Below are positions 12,201-21,200 of a stretch of 64,000 nucleotides of DNA, piece after piece. Origin of the DNA: Rallus limicola (taxonomy: Eukaryota > Chordata > Aves > Gruiformes > Rallidae). Under the pieces are notes generated by a model. That model saw only the letters and a list, made by a program, of their open reading frames with translations. It did not search any database and was not told the DNA's origin. Every line of letters begins with the position of its first letter. Position 1 is the stretch's first letter. The stretch covers positions 24,854,146 to 24,918,145 of the forward strand of contig JAKCOZ010000001.1 of the NCBI GenBank assembly GCA_022605955.1, in the 5' to 3' direction. The translations under genes were made by a program, and so were the position numbers.

Positions 12201-15200
12201 GTCACCAGGAATATTCTTTCCTTATTTATTAATTTTTAAAAAAAACCCTCTGCACAAAGAAATGTTGATAACTAAAAGAAGAGCATACCACAAAATTTAA
12301 AAAAAAAAAAAACCCTGTGCAAGGAGGGAATGATGTTACTAATGAAGATGTTTAAAGAGTATATATATTCACCAGAATATAAGTTTGTAATTTGTCTTCC
12401 CTTTTGTAATACTGACTTGTTTGTCATGCATGTTGATAAAGTCTATAGCCTACAGCTTCTATTCCAGGGTAAAAATAGTACTTTGAAGTGCAATATGTTA
12501 TGCATAGTACTGTACTTAGTTATAAGAGAATGCCAAGACTTTTTTTCAAAAATTTACATATACCTATTGACTGACAGGGACACACATGGTCCAGATCTGG
12601 CACTGTCATCTGACTTGGGTGTATGCACTGTGCCACACAGTTACCAAACAGTAAATTAAAGCTCTTGTCATCCTCTTTGACAGAATTTCAGGAGGAGAAG
12701 TGAATTCATACCTAGCAGATAGTATTGCAGATACTAACACTGGAATGAGTGAATGACTAAAACATTCCCCATTCTGCTAACCAGTTATTGCCAGACATTC
12801 TGTGGAGCCCTGAATCCTGCCTGCCTGTATCAGTGTATGCAGTCACTGATAAGGAAGTCTTAAGCTAGAAGGATGTGTTATACATTCTCTAGGTCTGTAA
12901 TTTGTCTCAGAGCTCTGCTTCTGACACAGTTTTACAGAAATTGTGGGTCACAAAAGTTTGTAAGCTAAAAAGAAGCTGTGTACACCACACAATTCTGCAT
13001 TAGCAATTAGAATATGTAATGGTATTGTTCCCTCCTGAAATATGATAAAAAGCACTGTGCCCCAGACAGGCAGAATAAGCCAAATCAAAAGATTTCTCTG
13101 TTTGCCTGACAATAAGCTGAACAAGTGAAATTGGTGCAATAAACTATCTAGAGGAGTATTGCAGACTTTCACAGACAAGTCTTGATGGATTTAAAGGTCA
13201 AGTCACTTTTTCTTGGCCCTAAGTCCTGCACATAATAGTTCTGTCTCCAGTTCTGACACAAAGGGGTAGAAATCTTCAAGATACTTAGTATCCTCCTCCA
13301 TACTCCTTCTCTGAGTCTGGAATGCTAAGATGTCAACAGCATGCAGAATATACAACTTTGAATATTATTTATATATACATAAGGGAATTTCTGGCATGAC
13401 TCTTCCTCTGATTAAAAGAAAGGCACGTCAGTATTATACCTTGAAAGCTGATAATGCACTTGTTCCATTTTTACTTTGAAATATTTGTTCCCAGAAGTTC
13501 TGCAATGCTGAACTTGCCAGAATTTATATTTAGTGGTCATGTTTCCGCCTGGAAAATATTTAAGTGTTGGAGCTAAGGATCACAACTGCTGTGTTTCAGT
13601 AGTGTCCTCCTTTTTAATTGCTGTCTAACTGGAGTATGCTGTGGCTGTATGTATCCTAATCCCTCAAAATGTTCTAGACAAGTATCTCCAGCAAAGTGAG
13701 CTAGCGTCTCTGTTCCCAGTTCCCCAGACAGTGCAATAGAAGTAATCCTTCCTTTTTCATGATTATTTTTCATGCTTCATCTGTCCCAGCTCCCTTTTAA
13801 GCTCTTTGTGTGTTACACAGTGACCCACAAGGACAGTGGAGAGTTGCAGTTGGAGAAAGTTCTATCATTGCACTTCAGACCAGGAGGCTGCATAAACATC
13901 TACTTCCATTTGCTCTGTAAAGAGGCGAAGCCAAAGCTCTCATCACAGGTTGAAAAGTGTAATGGCAGCTCAATTCCATAATGGGAGTTTCTAAGAGAGA
14001 ACATAAACCAAATGACTGATGATAACAAGTCTTTGAACCAAGGCATCTCACATAGCACTGCCTTTCCTTTATTTCCATCCATTCTTATCTTCTCTGGCCT
14101 CCTCTTCAGTTTATCTGCTCCCCCAATTCCTGAAAGGAATTTGGTTATTTCCAGCAGGCAGCTTGCAGCCTGGTGCCTGTAGTTACTAGGTACATCCCCA
14201 GATACCTTCCTCTCCCTGGTGCATTTTTGAACTGTGTAAGGCATGAAGGGAATAGAATTTCCCAAACTACTTGAGGAAATTGTTACCATATAATTGAGTT
14301 AAATTCAAATTACCAGTTTGAGCAGAATGAGTCCCAGGAGCAAAAGCCTTCTTCTTATCAGTCATCTGGTTCATTCACAGCAGTGAATGTGTGACTCAGT
14401 GCTGGCTTAAAGGGAGTATCCCTTTCCTTTACAATCTGACTGAACATTTATTATCATGCTGTTCCTTTCAAAATCGTATTGTATTTTACTATGCTATGTT
14501 TCTTTGTATTTACCTCACACCTCTGAATCAGAATGATAAAGCTGTGTGCCCCACCGCTTTATAGTGCATAAATCTAGACAGCAAGGCCAGGTGATGGCCT
14601 CTCCTTGCACAGCCATTCAGTATCATTGTAGTTGTCAAAGGTTATTGGGTTTTTAGAATAATGGTCTGTGACAAAGCGAAATGCTGTATCAGCTGAAGTG
14701 TCTTTGGTGAGGGAAATTCCATGCTTATCTTTTAATAGTATTTTTAGTCTCTGTGCCTCAGAAAGTATTTTTGCTATGTGATAGAAGGGCTGTAACATGT
14801 ACATTTCTGTCAGCATAACCATAACTGTGTGAAAGGGTGACAGGCCTCCAGTGTGATATATATATATAGGTAAAATTAGATTCCAAAGTGGTATCTATAG
14901 TAGACCATATTGAGGAATCTGAATATTGATTCTGTGATATATATATATATACATGAGAGAGGAGATAAACTCATAAAAAGGGATATTGTTAACAGTATGA
15001 CCTAAAGTAAAACAGTGAATTATTATTTAATCTGACTATATACTTCCTGAGGGGATAAAACAAAAGAACTATATTGACAGCATATAAAATGCTACATTCA
15101 TTTTACAGTCAGTAGCCACAGAAAAGTTTAAAGCTGTACATTACTGGCCTTGTCATTAAAACAATTTTAAAACATTGTAATTTCCAGTGTGTAAAGTAAG

Positions 15201-18200
15201 TATGCAAAATAAACACCCTGCAACTATGCAAAGGAACGTGTCCCTGTCTGCTTGTGATGGATGCTAAGATTGGATTATATTAAATGTTACTCCAAACGAA
15301 GAAGCTGGAATGTGATACTGCATGCAGCCTTTTGGCCAGAGGAGCTGCAGGAGTCCAAAATAATGAGGGCTTGGGTTTATAATTCCAGCATTCCATAATT
15401 CAGAGATTGTTCAGTTGTAAAAACAATTATACCCCCAAATCATAAGTGTTGTTACTTCCCTGGAAATCCGTATCTTGTTTAGAGCCAAGCTTCAAGTAGC
15501 AAGCGTGTGTTTTAAATCACTTTCATATTGCTTTTCAAGTTGTACTTGGGTCACCGTGAAGCATCGAAAATGTTACTTGAAATTTGGACAAACGCTGGCT
15601 TACTTTGGGTCTGGAGGAATCAGAAAGCATGTGGAACATTGCCTGAGCTGCTGTACTAGAACAGAAGCCATCTGCAGAAGGCATCTGGGATTTCCCTCTC
15701 TTACCAAGCAGCTTCTGATGGCTTCACCTTTTACCTCCTTCTCTGGGAAGCTGGGAATCAGCTGGGCATGGTGTATTTTTCACTCTTCCTTGTCTCAGGC
15801 TTCTGGTCAGGCAGCAGTGGCGGTGGTAGCCACATCGCCGTTCATCCCCACAGCCTCTCACCCAATGATGGGGCCAGGCTGCTGCTCTGACCTACTAGGT
15901 TGTTGACATCTACATCCCCTTCTGCATGCTAGCATCCCTTAGAGAATGTCCATGAGTGCATAAATCACTGTGTGAATTAGGCCCTGTAGCTGACATAGGT
16001 TATCTTTATGTGTTAACATGCAAATGTTGCTAAAACTTTCAGAACATGTGTCACTTGGTGGGTCTTCCAGGATTATGAACTGGCTTGGTGCCAGTAAATT
16101 CCAAAGGACATTTGTGTGCATGGAAATTTTTACAGGTATCTTTTTTCTGGTATCTTGACATAGCTGCTGTCCCAGATAGTTAAAATATAACTACAAACAG
16201 AATAATGGGGGGAAAAGTCCAGGTTTTTGGACAGTTTTAAAAGGGTAAATTCATCTTCAAGATGAAGATCTGAGGCAGGTCATACTTCATCCATCCAAAC
16301 ACATCAGTTTGTTTTTCTGTAGTATTCAGTTTTGTCTGGGATTGCACTAAGGGGAAAATTTTACTTAACAGAGGCTCAGATTATTTTACAGCTCTTGAAG
16401 AAAGGAAGCAGTCAATCCTAACTTTAGTACCTTTAAGATTTAGCTGGAAAACTTTATCAGAGGAGCACAAGGAAATATCTTTCACTAAATCTCTACTGAC
16501 CTACGTATTCCTTCCTGCACAGAAACATGAGCTCTGCCGGCCCAGAAGGAAGGAAAAAGATGAGAGAATGCAACGGCTTGATTGACTCTCTTGTGTATTA
16601 TATTCAAGGAGCTATTGCAGACCATGAGCCTAACGACAAGGTATTTTTTTGAGATGAAAGGTCTTCTCCTAGGGGAAATTGCTAGAAGAACATTTCTTTT
16701 GTTTAGAAACCAGTGTTCAGAAACAGTTGTGATGTAACCACCAAACTTATACTTCTTTCCAGAGCTTTTAGAGCTGTCACCAAAGATGAAAGTCCAGTAA
16801 GAAGCTCTCTGAAGTGTCTTTTTGTTTGATTTTGGGGTTTTTTTTAATCTTTCAATCTGAAAGAATAACATGCTTTAGCTTTGGGAAAACATTTTCTGTA
16901 TCACCAGAAAGAGCTAAAAACATCTGTCTGTTCTTAAAATGTGACAGAAAAATCTCAGCTTTCAGCAATACTGAAACACATAGTCAGATATTACCTTTTT
17001 AATTGTCTCAGGGAGCTAGAAGCTTAAAATATTAATGTTTGTTGTGTTATATACACCCTAGGAAATGAAAAACCTAAATCGCTTTCGGTAGCAGTGTAAT
17101 TAAGGAGCTTGCATCATTAAGGAAGAGATTGATTTTCCTAAGTTTTTTAGAGGTTATCCATTCTCCCTAAGCCTGTAACTATAAGGACATGGACACCTCC
17201 AGAAGCCAGTTCCTTTCATTCTCTTCCACCCACCATTGACTGCAGATGAACCCTGAACATTGCTTAGACTAGGATGTTTGTCTTTAGCTGGGTGAAGACC
17301 AGCTGTCACTTCTGAGAAGGTTAGCTGCAGCCTGTGAGGCACTTCTAGCATGCCTGCTATAACTTGTGTTGAGTAGAGGTAATTGCTGCACATTTACAGT
17401 TCATTCTAGGATTAGTTACTTGAGCTCCTCCATCTCCCTGTTTTCAGTGCCATTAGCTTCAGGGTGAATCTGGCACACCACACTTGTGCCAATAGTTCCC
17501 CTGCTGCATTTTGTCTTGAAACCACTCATTCCCTTTTTATTTTTAAAAAAGGAGAAGCTGATAATAAAGCTATTTGCCACTAGACTCATCACTCAGAAAT
17601 TGTAGACCTGATCTTATCCATGCCCAGAAAGGCACATCTAATTTAAAAAAACATTCTACCACAGAAAAGCTCTTCCTCCTTAGGAAAGATACAAAGCTTT
17701 CCTTTTGCTAACACTACAGCGAGGTGTGTACGTGATCATCTTTACTCTTAAGCTCTTAAACATTGCTTGGCACACTTCTGGTCCATGCCAAATAGCACTC
17801 GCCCAAACAATTCCCAAGCACAACTCAGGAATTATAATGCCCCGGGACCACTTCCAACAGGCATGCGCCCCACTCCAAATGCAAGCCCCATGTACCAGTT
17901 GGCATCAGTGCTTAGGAACATCCCAGGGCATGCTTAATTTATCAGTGTAAATGCAGCCTCGTGGATCGCTGGCATGAAGACTAGCTCTTCTGTAAGCCAT
18001 TAGATGTTCTGCAGTTAGTTGTTGAAGATCCAAAAATGAAAGCTCTTCCCATGTCTATACATGTCCCTTCATTGCAAGCCAAAGCTTTCAAGATTTCTAT
18101 TCTTTTGTTATTTTAGGCCACAGAGAACTGTGTGTGCATTCTTCACAATCTTTCCTACCAGCTAGAGATAGAGCTCCCAGAGAGCTATGCCCAGAGCATA

Positions 18201-21200
18201 TATGTGCGAAGAAGAGACATTTCTAGCAATGATAAAACCCCGGGCTGTTTTGGAACACGGAGCAGAAAAGTAAAAGAGGTAAAACACATGTTTAGTTACA
18301 TCTCGGTTTGTTAATCACTTGTAGCAACTTGAGGAGAACAAGGCTGTAATCTCATTGATGTATCTGGTAATATGACGCTTACTTGCCCCAAAAATGCAAA
18401 TCTATTGATAGTCTTTCCTAATATCCATTATCTTGTTCTGCTGATGATGGTGAAAATGGCATAGCAATTTACTCTTTCATTTGTTGAGGAATACTGCCAC
18501 TCAGTTTTATCCCCTCTGATGGATCTAAGTGGTATCTGTAACATGTACAGTAACTGTGCAAGTGCCCTACTTGCTGGGTGTTGTGGTGGTTTCACTGCTG
18601 AAACCAGCACAGGGTGACCTGCCTCTTCTGTGACTTTCTGGCTTTTGGGCTATGTCAAGACCTCTTATTTTGTTGCCATGTGGTACATACCACAAATACT
18701 CTGGTAACTGGGAACTGCTGGAGAGAAAAGAGAGGGGGAGCAAAAGAAAAGGACTGATGACCCTTCCCTATCTCTTAGGTTTGCTGTAGAGTATTTTGTC
18801 TTCTGTTTCATTCACAACAAAACTCCATCTGGCTACTTCTGTTTCTCCTTGGCCTTGATCCCTACTGGCAGTTGCTGAGAGAAGGGAATCAGCTTCTCTC
18901 AATACCTATCTCCTCTTTTTGGATGGAGCAGACAGTATTATTAGATACTGAAATTTTACACATTGTCATTTGAGTTCACAATTTGATAATCTGCAAGTAA
19001 TCTGATCGTAGAGTGTTATGAAATGGCTAGTTAACTTGTGATGTGTTAAGCCACATAAGGTCATTGTTTCTAAAAGTTTGATCTGCTTACATGTTTAGAA
19101 GCAGCAGGACACCCCACTACCTGAGGAGAAGAGCAATCCCAGAGGCGTTGAATCACTCTGGCATTCCACACTGATTAGGATCTATCTCTCCTTGATAGCA
19201 AAAAGTACCAGAAACTATACCCAGGAAGCATCCCTGGGAGCTCTTCAGAACCTCACAGCTGGCACTGGACCAGTAAGTCAGCTTTTTTCTTTCTCTTGTC
19301 ATTTAATTCTTAATGTGCATTCATTGAGCTTAGGCCTTGAGTGCAAACACCCTCAACACTGAGATCAGATAAACACTGACAAGTCACTGTCGCACAGACG
19401 TGAGCAAGGAAGTCAAAGAACATTGAAGGGAAACTCGTAACTGGCAGTGAAAGTATTTATTGCTTGGCAAATATGGGGACTACTTCTTCACCAAAAGGGT
19501 TGTCAGGCATTGGAACAGGCTGCCCAGGGACATGGTTGGGTCACCATCCCTGGCGGTATTTAAAAGATGTGCAGATGTGGTTCTTAAGGACATGGTTTAG
19601 TGGACTTTGCACTGCTGAGTTAATGGTTGGATTTAATAATCTTAAAGGTCTTTTCCAGCCTAAATGATTATGTGATTCCCTGAGCCTCACACTTTGTACG
19701 TCTCCGTGTCTGGAATTTTGCCTATTTGTTGCACAATGGGGCATAAGTAGATGTTAAAGGCAATAAAAAAATGTGGAACCTAATTAGTCCCCTGGGGAGA
19801 GGAATGCTCGGAGACAATCCAGATCACTTTCATAATGAAGAAAGTAATGACCTCTGTCATGTTTTGGCTGAGGAACTGGCCAAAGAGCACATGGAAGAAA
19901 GAGGGCTCAAAATTTCTTTTTTATCACCTTCCTTTTCTGTCGCAGCTCATATGTAGCTCTGGATTTAAGCAATTTTAAATATGCTTAAATTAATGTAGAG
20001 AGGCTGCTGCAGTTGTTTATGAGGCTGTGCATTCATGGTAATGACACGATGTTGCTTTATAACAGATGCCGTTTGCAGTGGCCAGGACTGTTGTCCAGAA
20101 GGCAAACGGCCTTCCAAGTATTCGAGCTATGCTGCATGTCAACCACCCAACAGTAAAGAAGACAGCCGTGTCTCTGCTCAGGAACTTGTCTCGCAACACC
20201 TCTCTGCAAAGTGATATAGGTGAGCAAAAACTAACATTGTCTCTTGGACCTTTTTTTTCTCTGTTCTCTTTGCATTAAGCTTTCCTTCTTTGAATATAAA
20301 AAATAAACCTTGGGAAAACAAAAAAAGTGGGGTTTTAGGTAAGATACCTTCAGTCATTTTAGAGGGTTGAAAATGTTTTACCTAAGAAAGACTCTAAACT
20401 CAACCTTTTAACATTGGTTCATCCAATGTTTTCTGAACTGTGTGCAATTTAATCTGAATATACATGAACCTTGTCACAAACACATCTGCAGGAATGAACA
20501 GAACTCACAGAGAGCAAAGCCCTCTGTCCAAGTGAGACAGACATTACAGAGGGAAGAATGTTCCATTATGCCTGAAAACGCCCAGTGCTCCTTCTTACAG
20601 TGTGAGCAGATGGCTACAGTCTATTTCTTTCATTTTCTCCATCAGCTCTGGTCCACGCAGCACAGATCTCACAGCATACAGTGGGACTCAGTGGCTGTCC
20701 CAAACTGTTGTTTGCTGTTGGTTGATTGGTAGGGTTGTATCCAGTGTGGTCAAAGTGATGCAGTGGTTCTTGAGTAGGGACAGATTTCAGAATAGGACAT
20801 TCTTCTTAACACACTGGCTCAGAAGTTGGGTGTGTGCAACCCCTTCTAGCTGCCCATTGACAAGTTCAGTAGTAAAAATGGTGCTGGAGTCAGCCTTCTT
20901 CAGTTTCCTGTATATCACTATACCCGTGATTACCTATAGGACACACAGGGTTCCTCAGGAAGCAGCAGCCTGCCGGTAGCACGTGCCTGGAGACCCCAGT
21001 ACAACACATGAGGTATTAGCATATTGTGTAGAAGAGGCAACATAAATACTGTCCAATTTAATTCAGGCACATGTTAACCTAAATTGTGAGGATTTTATAC
21101 AGGTTTGAAACCATGACACAGCACCCTGGTAGGTGATAATGGAGGACTAAGGTCTTGTGGGACCCCTAGATAAATATGCACCTGTTAGTAATGGAGTTGC

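Larger units (their letters stand above)
8836..16522 (+). other. PKP2: PKP2 intron (7.7 kb, largest in window)
   Basis: Donor GTGAGC at 8836, acceptor CACAG ending at 16522. Contains an AT-rich tract (9358-9590), two minus-strand CR1 fragments (9648-9770 and 10668-11100), an A-rich local repeat near 12236-12320 and two short AT-dinucleotide runs near 14860 and 14940. The rest shows nothing recognisable. Confidence 0.9.

Noticed and set aside
13900..14289. 129-codon minus-strand open frame
   Set aside because: Intronic, no family resemblance, shares the region with another antisense frame; consistent with chance.
15475..15906. 143-codon plus-strand open frame
   Set aside because: Intronic in PKP2, no phase-compatible splice sites leading to the flanking exons and no protein similarity recognised.
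16485..16871. 128-codon frame antisense to a PKP2 exon
   Set aside because: Shadow of the coding exon at 16523-16640.
20066..20068. ATG at the first bases of a PKP2 exon as a start codon
   Set aside because: Internal Met; the reading frame continues from the previous exon across a phase-0 junction.
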